Of a stretch of 64,000 bases of DNA, positions 36,372 through 48,006 are shown piece by piece. Made by a program: the position numbers and the translations under genes. The DNA comes from Pseudomonadota bacterium. Lineage in GTDB: Bacteria > Pseudomonadota > Gammaproteobacteria > Acidiferrobacterales > UBA6901. The notes beneath the pieces were generated by a model. The model was not told where the DNA came from. It ran no database searches and saw only the letters and a program-made list of their open reading frames with translations. Each line of letters begins with the position of its first letter. Within the stretch, counting starts at the first letter, position 1. The stretch spans positions 53,485-117,484 of the forward strand of contig JAJYEE010000005.1 in the NCBI GenBank assembly GCA_021790335.1. The letters are read 5' to 3'.

Positions 36372-38303
36372 TCAGTCCTTCCACAGGTTGTTTGCGGCGT
36401 ATTTCAGCACGACTTCCGCTGAATGCGGACTGTAGCCGCGTTCCAGAAGCGCCTTGACGAGATCATCGTACTTCTTGAGCTGCTCCTCGTCGCGCGTGCG
36501 CGATTTGGTGATGACGCGGCTCATTTCGCGCACCGAGCTCATCAGTTTCCGCTCGATTGCCTCCTTCAGCGGCTCGTAGGAATGATGCGAAACTTTCTCC
36601 CCGCGGCGGCTCTTGGCCCAGAGATAGGCCATGACCTCCTGCCGGAAGCCCTGCGCAGCGGAGCCGACGATGGCGATCTGTTCCTCGACGGATTTCAGAA
36701 AGCTCTCGTCGGGCTGCAGGTCTTCGCCCGTATTGCGGTCTTTCAGACGCGTCTTGTTGACGTAGGCCTCGGCGTGATCCAGGTAATTCTGGAACAGCGC
36801 CTCTGCCTGCTCCTCGAAGGAGAACACGAATGCCTTCGTGATTTCCTTTTCCAGCATCTCCAGATAAGCCTTGTGCAGGACATCCTGTAGAAATTCCAGG
36901 TACTGTTTGCGTGTGTCGTCCGGAAGGTCCGCGCCCTTGACCATGCTGATCAGGGCCTCGCGCACGTTTATCGGGTTGATTCCGTCCGGGCTTTCGGCAA
37001 GCGCATTGTCGATCGCCTTCATGATAAAGCGCGGCGAGATGCCGAACATCCCCTCGTGCCTCGTCTCCTCGCGCAGCTCGCGCACGTTGATCTTCGCGGT
37101 CTTTCCCTTTTCCACCACGTCTTCGCCGTTGTACAGGCGCAGCTTGGTCATCAGGTCGCACTTGTTGGTCGGTTCCAGACGAGAAAGGATGGCAAACATG
37201 GCGGCCAGTTCCAGGGTGTGCGGTGCGATATGCTCGCGGAAGTCCGACCTCTCCAGGAGTTTCTTGTAGATCTTGATCTCTTCCGCCAGACGCAGGTTGT
37301 ACGGAACCTTGATTACCACCACGCGATCGAGTATCGCTTCATTGGTCGGGTCGCCCTTGAAGCGCTGCCACTCGGCCTCGTTGGAATGGGCAACGATGCA
37401 GGTGTCGACGTAGACCGTACCGTGGCGGCCGGGTGCCGGAATGAACTTCTCCTGGGTTGCCGTGATCATCGTATGCAGGTATTCCGGTTCGTTCTTGAAC
37501 ACCTCGATGAATTCGGTCATGCCGCGGTTGCCGACGTTGAATGCGCCATTGAGATCGAGCACGCGCGGATCACCTTCGGAGTAGGTGTCGAGCTTGGAAA
37601 TGTCCACCGAGCCGATCAGCACGGACGTGTCCTGGTTATTCGGATCCACCGGCGGCACCACGCCTACGCCGCGGCGCTCATGCCGTGAAAACGGTACAGT
37701 CGCGACCGGCACGTCCTCGTAATGGCCGTTGAATTCCTCCCTTAGGCGGTGCCGGCACACTGGGCAGAGCTCGCCTTCCAGATGAAGGCCCAGCATCTTC
37801 TGGAACTCGCCACGAAGATGTTTGGGAATGAGGTGAAGCGGTTCTTCGGCCATCGGGCACCCCTCGATGGCGTATACCGGAGGGCTCTCCTCGAGGCCAC
37901 GTTGCAGCCGCTCGACGAGCGAGCTCTTCCCGGCACCGACGGGCCCCATGAGATACAGCACCTGGCGCGACTCTTCGCCATGCATGGACGCGGAATGGAA
38001 ATAGCGGACGACCTGAGCGAGCGTGGGTTCGATTCCGAAGAACTCGTTGCTGAAGAAAGGATAGATCTTGATCGCCTCGTCGCCGAACAGCCTTTTGATG
38101 CGCGGATCGGCGGGGCTTGTGATGTCCGAGGCGCCGTGCTGGATAAGTGCGTCGTAGAGGCGCGCATGCGCGAGTTTCGGAATGGATGGATCGGCTTTGA
38201 CTTTTTCGAGGTACTGGAGAAATGTTCCGCGCCACTCCAGGTTTTCGCGGTTGGCACGGTCTTTCTCGATCAGCTCAACGAAACCGGATGTCTTGTTAGC
38301 CAT
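36372..38303 (-). CDS. PrkA family serine protein kinase (YeaG-like)
   Basis: A 643-residue cytoplasmic protein with an N-terminal AAA-like ATPase: Walker A in LMGPVGAGKSSLVERL near residue 105, followed by MFGISPRFIMKAIDNALAES and other PrkA-family motifs. The C-terminal region (QGFRQEVMAYLWAKSRRGEKVSHHSYEPLKEAIERKLM) corresponds to the kinase-like part. YeaG is induced in stationary phase, under nitrogen limitation and acid stress, and works with YeaH. GAGGAGG lies six bases before ATG 38303. It heads the prkA-yeaH-spoVR operon. The 550-base gap upstream should hold its promoter. Confidence 0.95.
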   Translation of the reverse strand: MANKTSGFVELIEKDRANRENLEWRGTFLQYLEKVKADPSIPKLAHARLYDALIQHGASDITSPADPRIKRLFGDEAIKIYPFFSNEFFGIEPTLAQVVRYFHSASMHGEESRQVLYLMGPVGAGKSSLVERLQRGLEESPPVYAIEGCPMAEEPLHLIPKHLRGEFQKMLGLHLEGELCPVCRHRLREEFNGHYEDVPVATVPFSRHERRGVGVVPPVDPNNQDTSVLIGSVDISKLDTYSEGDPRVLDLNGAFNVGNRGMTEFIEVFKNEPEYLHTMITATQEKFIPAPGRHGTVYVDTCIVAHSNEAEWQRFKGDPTNEAILDRVVVIKVPYNLRLAEEIKIYKKLLERSDFREHIAPHTLELAAMFAILSRLEPTNKCDLMTKLRLYNGEDVVEKGKTAKINVRELREETRHEGMFGISPRFIMKAIDNALAESPDGINPINVREALISMVKGADLPDDTRKQYLEFLQDVLHKAYLEMLEKEITKAFVFSFEEQAEALFQNYLDHAEAYVNKTRLKDRNTGEDLQPDESFLKSVEEQIAIVGSAAQGFRQEVMAYLWAKSRRGEKVSHHSYEPLKEAIERKLMSSVREMSRVITKSRTRDEEQLKKYDDLVKALLERGYSPHSAEVVLKYAANNLWKD

Positions 38304-38852
38304 AACCGACCTCCTCATTGATCCTGCATTCAATTACCGCATCTCGTCACTTTCCCCCTTCGACCCTGATTTTTGTGGATCTTATTTATCTTATATAGCG
38401 CTTTTCCGCACCGGAATCCAAGAGCGCAATATGTCGTGCGCCGTGCACCTTGCGGCGGTGCGGTCTTGACATTTGCGAATCGCGCCGCCCCGGCGTTTCG
38501 CGGGTCTTCCGAGCGCCGGCGGCACACGGATTGCCTGTTGTCTGCCTCCTTATAATGAGTGAGACCGGAAAACGGGCGATGCGTTTCAGGCGACCGGGTT
38601 CGGATATCCGCTGTGAAGGCGCCAGGGTACCGGGAGCGCGGTTTGCAGAGCATCGGGGCGAAATGGATGTATCCGTCCCGACCGAAAGCCGCCTTGGTCA
38701 CCGTCGGGTCGCTGCTCCTGCAGCGCCGCTGCCGCGCAGGAAGTTCCCTGTGACGCGCGCCGCTGGCGGCTGATATAGTACCGGCCAGGGACCGGTTCGG
38801 CGCGGTGGAATGTCCGATCGCACAGTGACCGTTGAAGACAAGGGGGAGAGCA
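38304..38852. other. Divergent intergenic region, prkA operon / marR
   Basis: About 550 bases with both promoters. A TATAAT hexamer lies at 38551-38556 but the nearest -35-like TTGCCT is only 14 bases away. TTGACA at 38466-38471 has no good -10 partner. No clear gene; short frames here have no ribosome sites. Confidence 0.35.
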
Positions 38853-39317
38853 ATGCCTTCAAAAGAAAAACCCAGGGGTCGAGCGGTGACGACGGCGGAA
38901 TACGAAATGCTCGCGTCATTCCGGTATGCCCTGAGGCAATTCCTGCGTTTCAGCGAAAACGTCGTGGGCCGCGTAGGACTGACGCCACAGCAGCATCAGG
39001 CGCTGCTGGCGATCCGCGGATTTCCCGGCCGCGAGCAGCTTACCATCGGCGAACTTGCCGAGCGGCTGCAAATCAAACACAACAGCGCGGTGGGGCTTGT
39101 GGACCGGCTTGTGAACGGGCATTTGATGGTGCGGCGTCCGGCATCGGCGGATCGCCGCCAAGTCTACGTATCGCTGACGCCGCGTGGTGCCCGGGTGCTG
39201 GAGCGCCTGACCGCGATGCATCGGGAAGAGATACGGCGGGTCGGCCCTGGCATCGGGCTGCTGCTGCGGCGTCTGGCGGCGGCCAAGCGCGGCTCGGGCG
39301 TGAAACGGAGACGCTAG
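38853..39317 (+). CDS. MarR-family transcriptional regulator
   Basis: A 154-residue winged-helix regulator. The recognition region is TIGELAERLQIKHNSAVGLVDRL and the wing is RRPASADRRQVYVSLTPRG, with the conserved DxR. Helices at both ends (residues about 15-40 and 115-140) form the MarR dimer interface. MarR proteins usually repress their own promoter and respond to phenolic or oxidative signals through ligand binding. No obvious efflux or stress gene is adjacent; the next gene is an ExeA-like ATPase 417 bases downstream, so the target may be self or distant. GGGGGAGAG precedes ATG 38853; an upstream TTG start is possible but less likely. Confidence 0.9.
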   Translation: MPSKEKPRGRAVTTAEYEMLASFRYALRQFLRFSENVVGRVGLTPQQHQALLAIRGFPGREQLTIGELAERLQIKHNSAVGLVDRLVNGHLMVRRPASADRRQVYVSLTPRGARVLERLTAMHREEIRRVGPGIGLLLRRLAAAKRGSGVKRRR

Positions 39318-39734
39318 AAACCGCATTGCCCCTTTCCACGGCATGGTCTTCCATAGCCGGAAGTTCTTCCCCCGCCTACCGGTCTGCAACCCCGGAGCGG
39401 CAGAGCATCCCCCCGATTCGAACGTGGCGCGGCGCGGTTTCAGACCCGTATCCGGGCAGAGCGGCCAGTCTTTCCTGTCCGGATCGGCATGAACAGGAGT
39501 AGAGGTTGCCTTTTGCCCTTGCCCCCACCACAATTGACCACAAAAAACAGCAAAATGGCCTAAGATGTATTACGAATCCCTCGCCGGGGACACGGCAAGG
39601 GGTCGGCACGGGCCGGTGATTTTCGAGGATGCCCGCAAGAAGTATCCTCAGCCAGGCGGATCACGACGTTGAGGGCCTGGATGTCCGCATCGCCACCGAC
39701 CTGCCGGTGCGGTGGCAATGAGGAGGGTGGCTGG
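39318..39734. other. Intergenic region before the ExeA-like gene
   Basis: 417 bases. TTGACC at 39534-39539 and TAAGAT at 39561-39566 look promoter-like but are 21 bases apart, more than optimal. No gene or RNA recognised. Confidence 0.3.
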
Positions 39735-41630
39735 ATGTATGAATCCTTCTTCAGACTGAAGGAGAAGCCGTTTTCGCTGCTTCCCGATACGGGCTACCTG
39801 TATCTGAGCCGAAAGCACGGGACGGCGCTGGCCTTGCTCGAATACTGTCTGCTCAGACAGGATGGGTTCTGTGTCATCAGCGGCGAGGCCGGTGTCGGCA
39901 AAACGACGCTGATTCGCAGGCTGCTCTCCGAATACGCCGACCGGTTCACTATCGGGCTGGTCTCCAATACGCAAGGGTCGCTCGGCGAGCTCCTCGGCTG
40001 GATTTCCGTCGCATTCGGGCTCGAGTACCAGGACCGGACCCGGTCGCAGTTATATGAAGATTTCCTCCGGTTCCTGGCCGATCAGCATGCACGGGACCGG
40101 CAGACCGTCCTGATCATCGATGAAGCCCAGAATATTTCGGCCGCGATGGTGGCCGAGCTTCGGGTGCTGTCGAGGCCGAGTGCCGGATCGAGCCGGTCGC
40201 TGAAGACTGTTCTCATCGGCCAGCCGCAGCTGCGGGCAACGCTGGGCGCGCCCGGACTCGAGCAGTTCGCCAGGCACATCGCGGTTGATTACCATCTGGG
40301 GCCGCTTAGCCGCGCTGAAACCGGCGAGTATATCCGCCACCGCCTGTCAGTGGCCGGGGGCGATCCGGGTATTTTCGACGACGAAGCCTGCGATGCGGTT
40401 TTCCATTACAGCGGCGGAATACCGCGGTTGACTAACCTGCTTTGCGACAACGTGCTCGCCTGCGCATATGCCCTGAAGCGGACCACGGTGGGGGCAGACA
40501 TCGTGCATTCCGTCATGCGCGAGCGCGAGGTGCGCGGGACCTTGCCGCAGTTCGCAACGCGGCCTGCGGCGGAGGTCCTGCGGCAGACGATGCCGGCCAC
40601 CGCATCGGCTGCCGAGGAGCAGCCGATGCGCAAACGCGGTGTGGTCGGCGGTGTCCTGCCGGTGCAGCCGGGATTGAATGACGAGGCCGCAGATCCGCAA
40701 CGAGGCACCGTCAGCAGGCTCGTTGGCATGGGGAACTGGCCGCGCAATGAGCGTCGTGCAGCGGTGGTGCATCAGGTGATGCGCACGGAAGGAGGAGGGC
40801 CGGGGCGGGAGGGGTTCGGGTCGCATTCATCCATGGGCACGACCGACGTTGCATCGGCTTCGCCAGCGGGGCCCGGATCGGAAGCTCAACAGAGACCGCT
40901 TACGGCCGGTCCGGGAGGTGGTTCGCCAGGCGACATGACGGCCACCGACCTTGAAGGAGGGGAGGGCATGGGAAATTACCGAATGGTCCCGCTCGCGGCT
41001 GACCAGCGGCCACGGGTCTTCTGGGGTACTGCAGTCATGCTGGGTTTCGTCGCCGGCCTGCTGGTTGCGGTGATTCTGATCGGCGCGGTCTATCTGGATC
41101 TGGGCAGGATCCGGTTGGCGGTCAGGCCGTCACGCACGTCCGTGGCACCCCCCGCTCCGGTCACGGTTGCACCGCCCGTTGCCTTGCCACCGGCACCTGC
41201 GCCGGTGGCAGCCGCGACGCCAGCGCCGGCTTTGCCGTCGCGCGCCGTCGCAGCGTCCCGGCTGCGTGAATTGCGCAACGAAAGGGATGCAGCGATTGCC
41301 GAGGCCCGCGCCCTGCAGAGGGAGCGCGACGCGGCGTTGGCGGTTGCCAAGGCGCGCGAACGTGCCGCCCAGGCGGAACTGCGTGCCGCCCTGGCGGAAG
41401 AGCGTGCTCAGGCAGCGTTGCGCCGGCGCTCGGCCGAGGAGCGGACCAGGCCTGCCCCCGCCCCGGTCATCATTGTGGCGGCACGTCCGAAACAGACTGC
41501 CAAAGCGGTGCCGGACATCCGGCAGCCCGCTCCGCCGCCAGTGAAAAGCGCGGCGCCCAAGGCCCTCAAGTTCTCGCCCAACCCCTGCAACGGGCCGGCC
41601 GCCAAATTTCTCTCGACCTGCAAGGAATGA
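39735..41630 (+). CDS. ExeA/GspA-like AAA ATPase with membrane helix
   Basis: A 631-residue protein. The N-terminal 270 residues are an ExeA-type AAA ATPase: ESFFRLKEKPFSLLPDTGYLYL start, Walker A ISGEAGVGKTTLI, Walker B VLIIDEAQN, and GGIPRLTNLLCD sensor region. A low-complexity linker follows, then one membrane helix at about residues 430-455 (AVMLGFVAGLLVAVILIGAVYL), and a C-terminal tail with an Ala/Pro-rich stretch and an arginine/glutamate coiled coil. ExeA works with ExeB in placing type II secretin, but no other secretion gene is in the window, and the peptidoglycan-binding tail of ExeA is missing. AGGAGG precedes ATG 39735. The role is unknown: a secretion or polysaccharide export helper is possible. 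Confidence 0.75.
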   Translation: MYESFFRLKEKPFSLLPDTGYLYLSRKHGTALALLEYCLLRQDGFCVISGEAGVGKTTLIRRLLSEYADRFTIGLVSNTQGSLGELLGWISVAFGLEYQDRTRSQLYEDFLRFLADQHARDRQTVLIIDEAQNISAAMVAELRVLSRPSAGSSRSLKTVLIGQPQLRATLGAPGLEQFARHIAVDYHLGPLSRAETGEYIRHRLSVAGGDPGIFDDEACDAVFHYSGGIPRLTNLLCDNVLACAYALKRTTVGADIVHSVMREREVRGTLPQFATRPAAEVLRQTMPATASAAEEQPMRKRGVVGGVLPVQPGLNDEAADPQRGTVSRLVGMGNWPRNERRAAVVHQVMRTEGGGPGREGFGSHSSMGTTDVASASPAGPGSEAQQRPLTAGPGGGSPGDMTATDLEGGEGMGNYRMVPLAADQRPRVFWGTAVMLGFVAGLLVAVILIGAVYLDLGRIRLAVRPSRTSVAPPAPVTVAPPVALPPAPAPVAAATPAPALPSRAVAASRLRELRNERDAAIAEARALQRERDAALAVAKARERAAQAELRAALAEERAQAALRRRSAEERTRPAPAPVIIVAARPKQTAKAVPDIRQPAPPPVKSAAPKALKFSPNPCNGPAAKFLSTCKE

Positions 41631-41781
41631 GGCCGGTGCCTTCGTGGTTGTAACGGTGGTTTTTCGGGCGCGCCTTCCGGCAGACCCATCGGCGCTGGCC
41701 GGGCGCCATCTGCTGCGTGCCGGTCTGCACGCCTAGGCGCGCGTCCGGTCGCAGCGCCGCGGCGGGCGCGCAGCACCTGCT

Positions 41782-44631
<2,850 letters not shown>

Positions 44632-44730
44632 GTCGCGTGTTCTTGGCTAAAGAAGCGTGATGTCGGCTGCGACCGGCCTTGTCGCCCTGATCGTCAGTGT
44701 CTGGGCAGGGTGTGGCCGGTCTGTTGCTAT

Positions 44731-45777
44731 CTATTTTGGGGAGTTATTGTCCATGTTTGCCGCACCCTGTGCCAGCATTTCCTCGAGGATCTGGGCGAGT
44801 CGCGCGACTACAGAGCTGTCGAGTGATCCCGCACCCGATTTGCGCAGTTCCAGGTCAAGGCGAGCCGCCGCAAGCACCGCAATCCTGTGGGCATGGGCCG
44901 ACGGCAGGGTTGCGGCAGGCGGCGGCTGCGGTTCGTCCGGTGTCGGGGCAGACGCCGCTTGCCGCCGAGCTTCTGCCGAGCCTCCTCCGGGCACGAGATC
45001 GACGGCATTCTGGAGCACCGGAATGTCATCCCAGTACACTTCGACCGTAGCGGGCGCGTGCGCCGGTTCCTGGCCGGACTCATGCCAGCTGCCGGCCGTA
45101 AAACCCGCCGGTATCCCGGAGTCGGCCGGAGGCGGATGTTCTGCGCCCGATCCGCCGGACGTGTCCGAGCCCTGCGTCGGCCGTACCGCGATGCGGTCCG
45201 ATGGCCCCGGTGTGTCGGGTGTCTCCCGGGAAACCGCGGGTACAGCATCGGTAAATGGCAGCTCGTGCTGGCTTGCCTCGCCTCCGAAACGCCGGTCCGG
45301 ACGCTGTTTGGCCGGGACGCCGCCGCGGGCCGCATTTTCCATTGCTGCGGCCGCTGGCCGGCCGGGACCTCCCGGCGCGGGTTGCGCGTCGCGGGCGATG
45401 CCAGATCGGCTTGCGGCATCAATGTGCGGTTCCCGTAGCTTGGCGTTGCTCGTACCGTCGGCAGACCGACGGCCGTCATCATGAGGGTCGGATGCCGCTG
45501 GCCGGGCGCGCGGTGCCGCGATGCCGTGTGCAGCGTCCTGCCCCGAAGACCCGAGCGCGGCAAGGCTCCCTTCGAGATGGGCGATCATATCGGTGGGTGT
45601 AGGCGAAGCGGGCAATTTCCCGTCGTGCGCCGGTGGTTCCGCGATCGGCGGGACGGGTTGCCCCGCGCCCTCCTGCAGTTCATTGCGCAGCAGGTCCTGC
45701 AACGATTGCAGGACTTCCTCCAGAGTGTGTCTGGACGATGGGGTATGTTTCGGCTTGTCGGCGGGCCCGTTTGTCAT
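44731..45777 (-). CDS. Unknown Pro/Ala-rich protein between holC and valS
   Basis: A 348-residue protein that is mostly low-complexity, rich in Pro, Ala, Gly and charged residues, and probably disordered. Two short ordered patches stand out: an N-terminal helix HTLEEVLQSLQDLLRNELQ and a C-terminal helix HRIAVLAAARLDLELRKSGA continuing to VVARLAQILEEMLAQGA. A possible short motif YWDDIPVLQNAVDLV sits at about residue 255. No known domain or membrane segment is visible. The frame is open and codon use is like its neighbours, so it is likely expressed. Its place between holC and valS suggests cotranscription in the pepA-holC-valS unit. Confidence 0.6.
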   Translation of the reverse strand: MTNGPADKPKHTPSSRHTLEEVLQSLQDLLRNELQEGAGQPVPPIAEPPAHDGKLPASPTPTDMIAHLEGSLAALGSSGQDAAHGIAAPRARPAASDPHDDGRRSADGTSNAKLREPHIDAASRSGIARDAQPAPGGPGRPAAAAMENAARGGVPAKQRPDRRFGGEASQHELPFTDAVPAVSRETPDTPGPSDRIAVRPTQGSDTSGGSGAEHPPPADSGIPAGFTAGSWHESGQEPAHAPATVEVYWDDIPVLQNAVDLVPGGGSAEARRQAASAPTPDEPQPPPAATLPSAHAHRIAVLAAARLDLELRKSGAGSLDSSVVARLAQILEEMLAQGAANMDNNSPK

Positions 45778-45809
45778 TGGGCTAGTTTAGGTCGCCGCAG
45801 CGGACCAGG

Positions 45810-46247
45810 CTAGACTTCGTGATTCTCCAGCGGGTAGCCGCGATCGCGGTAGAACCGGAACCGGACGCGCGCCTGCTGCTTCTCCTCCTCGGCGGCGCCG
45901 ACGAATTCGGCCACGCGTTGGAAGCGGCTGAAGCAGCCCGGCACCTCCGGCTTCAGCGATACCAGGATATCGTGACAGACCGCGGGCGGTTCCTCGTGCC
46001 CGATGAGCACCACCGGACGCGGGTCTTCCGCGGGGTCGTGTCCGCCCGGACTGAGCCGGTGCGGGACGAAGCTGCCGGGGCTGAACGTCCATAACATCTC
46101 GTCCAGACGGGCAGTCTGCTGCGCATCCGCAGTCAGGATGTAGGTCTCGTGGCCGTGGCGGAACGCCTTTTCCACGAAACGGCACACCAGCAGATCGGGG
46201 TTGCCGGCATCCGCGTTGCGAGTCACGTAGAAATCTATGCGGGTCAT
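45810..46247 (-). CDS. holC: DNA polymerase III chi subunit
   Basis: A 145-residue protein. MTRIDFYVTRNADAGNPDLLVCRFVEKAFRHGH with the later YILTADAQQTARLDEMLWTF and FSRFQRVAEFVG are characteristic of HolC, the clamp-loader subunit that with psi links the holoenzyme to SSB. Length matches HolC. The ATG at 46247 overlaps the pepA stop by four bases (ATGA), so translation is coupled, and the pepA-holC order is standard in gammaproteobacteria. An extended frame reaching upstream to 46685 is antisense-like extension inside pepA and is not used. Confidence 0.92.
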   Translation of the reverse strand: MTRIDFYVTRNADAGNPDLLVCRFVEKAFRHGHETYILTADAQQTARLDEMLWTFSPGSFVPHRLSPGGHDPAEDPRPVVLIGHEEPPAVCHDILVSLKPEVPGCFSRFQRVAEFVGAAEEEKQQARVRFRFYRDRGYPLENHEV

Positions 46248-47752
46248 GTCTCCGTCTGTCCATGACTTTCGCTGCGTTCGATCAGGAACGTCGTCAGCAG
46301 CGGCACCGGCCGCCCCGTGCCCCCTTTCTCCTTGCCGGTTTTCCACGCGGTGCCTGCGATATCCAGGTGGGCCCATTTGAATTTCTTGGTATAGCGGGCA
46401 AGAAAGCAGGCGGCAGTTATCGCACCAGCATCGCGTCCGCCGATATTCGCCATGTCCGCGAAATTGCTGTCGAGCTGCTTCTGGTAATCTTCCCACAGCG
46501 GAAGCTGCCAGGCCCGGTCGAAGGAATATTTTCCGGCTCCGATCAGCGAGCGCGCCAGCGGCTCGCTGTTGGTCATCAGGCCGCTGGCGTGTCTGCCCAG
46601 GGCGACGATGCAGGCACCGGTAAGCGTGGCCAGATCGACGACCACCGACGGATTGAAACGCTCGGTGTAGGTCAGGGCATCGCACAGTATCAGGCGCCCC
46701 TCGGCGTCGGTGTTGAGGACCTCAATGGTCTGGCCCGACATGCTCGTGACGATGTCGCCTGGTTTGTTGGCGTTGCCGTCCGGAAGATTCTCCGAGCTCG
46801 GGATCACGCCGACCACGTTGATCGGCAGCTTCAACTCCGCAATGGCCTTGAGAGTGCCTAGCACGGCCGCTGCGCCGCACATGTCGTATTTCATCTCGTC
46901 CATCTCAGCCGCCGGCTTGATCGAAATTCCGCCGGCGTCGAAAGTCAGACCCTTGCCCACCAGCGCCACCGGCGACTGGGTTTCGCTGCCGCCCCCGTAT
47001 TCGACGATGATCAGCTTCGGCGGCTGGCTGCTGCCGCGCGCCACCGACAACAGTGCGCCCATGCCGAGCGCGCGCATGTCGTGCTCCTCAAGCACGGTGG
47101 TCTTGACTCCATATTCCTCCTGCAGTGCCCATGCCTGATCGGCCAGGTAGCTGGGAGTGCAGACATTGCCCGGCAGATTGCCGAGGTCCTTTGCCAGTTT
47201 TACGCCGGCGCTGATGGCCTCGCCCTGGCGCACGGCATTTTCGGCGGGTCCAAGATCGCTGCGCTTGGGAACCATCAGTACCATGCGGCGCAATGCGCGC
47301 CGCTTCTCGCTCTTGCGGCTCTTCATCTGATCGAACCGGTAGTACGCCTCTTCCGTCATCTCCACCGCATGGCGCAGCTTCCAGTTGAGGTCGCGGCCCT
47401 TGACCTCCAGATCGGCAAGGAAGACCGCCGCCTCGGTTGCGCCGGTCTCGCCCAGGGCGCGCGCGGCATGGGCGAGAACCGCGCGGTAGGATCCATCGCC
47501 GAGATCTTTCTCTTTGCCGCAGCCGATCAGCAGCACGCGCTCCCCGGGGATGTTCGGTACGTGATGCAGCAGCAGCGACTGCCCCATGCTGCCGGAATGG
47601 TCTCCGCGGCGGAGGATGGCCGTGAGCGCACCGCCGGAGATTTGGTCGAGCTGCCGGGCGCTGGCGGTGAATTTGCGGCCTTCGAACATGCCCACCACGA
47701 TGCATGCGCTGCGTTGTTTTTCGGGACCGCCGCTCTTTACGGTGAATTCCAT
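46244..47752 (-). CDS. pepA: Leucyl aminopeptidase PepA (M17)
   Basis: A 502-residue cytosolic aminopeptidase of family M17, and in E. coli also a DNA-binding protein in Xer recombination and carAB control. The catalytic signature NTDAEGRLILCDALTY is present with metal ligands in VGKGLTFDAGGISIKPA and MKYDMCGAAAVLG. The C-terminal KFKWAHLDIAGTAW is standard. Start ATG 47752 has GAGG about six bases upstream; GTG 47758 is in frame. It heads the pepA-holC-(unknown)-valS unit. Confidence 0.96.
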   Translation of the reverse strand: MEFTVKSGGPEKQRSACIVVGMFEGRKFTASARQLDQISGGALTAILRRGDHSGSMGQSLLLHHVPNIPGERVLLIGCGKEKDLGDGSYRAVLAHAARALGETGATEAAVFLADLEVKGRDLNWKLRHAVEMTEEAYYRFDQMKSRKSEKRRALRRMVLMVPKRSDLGPAENAVRQGEAISAGVKLAKDLGNLPGNVCTPSYLADQAWALQEEYGVKTTVLEEHDMRALGMGALLSVARGSSQPPKLIIVEYGGGSETQSPVALVGKGLTFDAGGISIKPAAEMDEMKYDMCGAAAVLGTLKAIAELKLPINVVGVIPSSENLPDGNANKPGDIVTSMSGQTIEVLNTDAEGRLILCDALTYTERFNPSVVVDLATLTGACIVALGRHASGLMTNSEPLARSLIGAGKYSFDRAWQLPLWEDYQKQLDSNFADMANIGGRDAGAITAACFLARYTKKFKWAHLDIAGTAWKTGKEKGGTGRPVPLLTTFLIERSESHGQTET

Positions 47753-47972
47753 GGACACCTCAGGGTTGTGTGAGCTTTTGCGCGCGTCGATTATGGTATA
47801 TTTTGTGCTGCAAGCACATCCCCGCCGCCGGTTCGGGCCGGTGTTCTATACGACGAGATTGCAGGGGAAGCTGTATTCCGAATGGATAGGTGAGCTATCG
47901 CCATGGTTGTTTCCCAGGTTCCGCACGCAAGATATCCGGGGATTCCGCCTGAGGCTTCGGCACGGGCGCGCC

Positions 47973-48000
47973 TCGGTGCCGCTGCCGGCAGCGGCACCGA
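47973..48000. promoter_or_regulatory. Perfect 28-bp palindrome abutting the lptF start
   Basis: The half TCGGTGCCGCTGCC is followed directly by its exact reverse complement and ends six bases before the lptF ATG. In RNA this would be a very stable hairpin overlapping or abutting the ribosome site, so it could limit lptFG translation; in DNA it could be an operator. Confidence 0.55.
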
Positions 48001-48006
48001 AGAATC

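Noticed and set aside
38531..38556. Sigma-70 promoter with TATAAT
   Set aside because: The nearest -35-like hexamer is only 14 bases away and poor; not enough to call.
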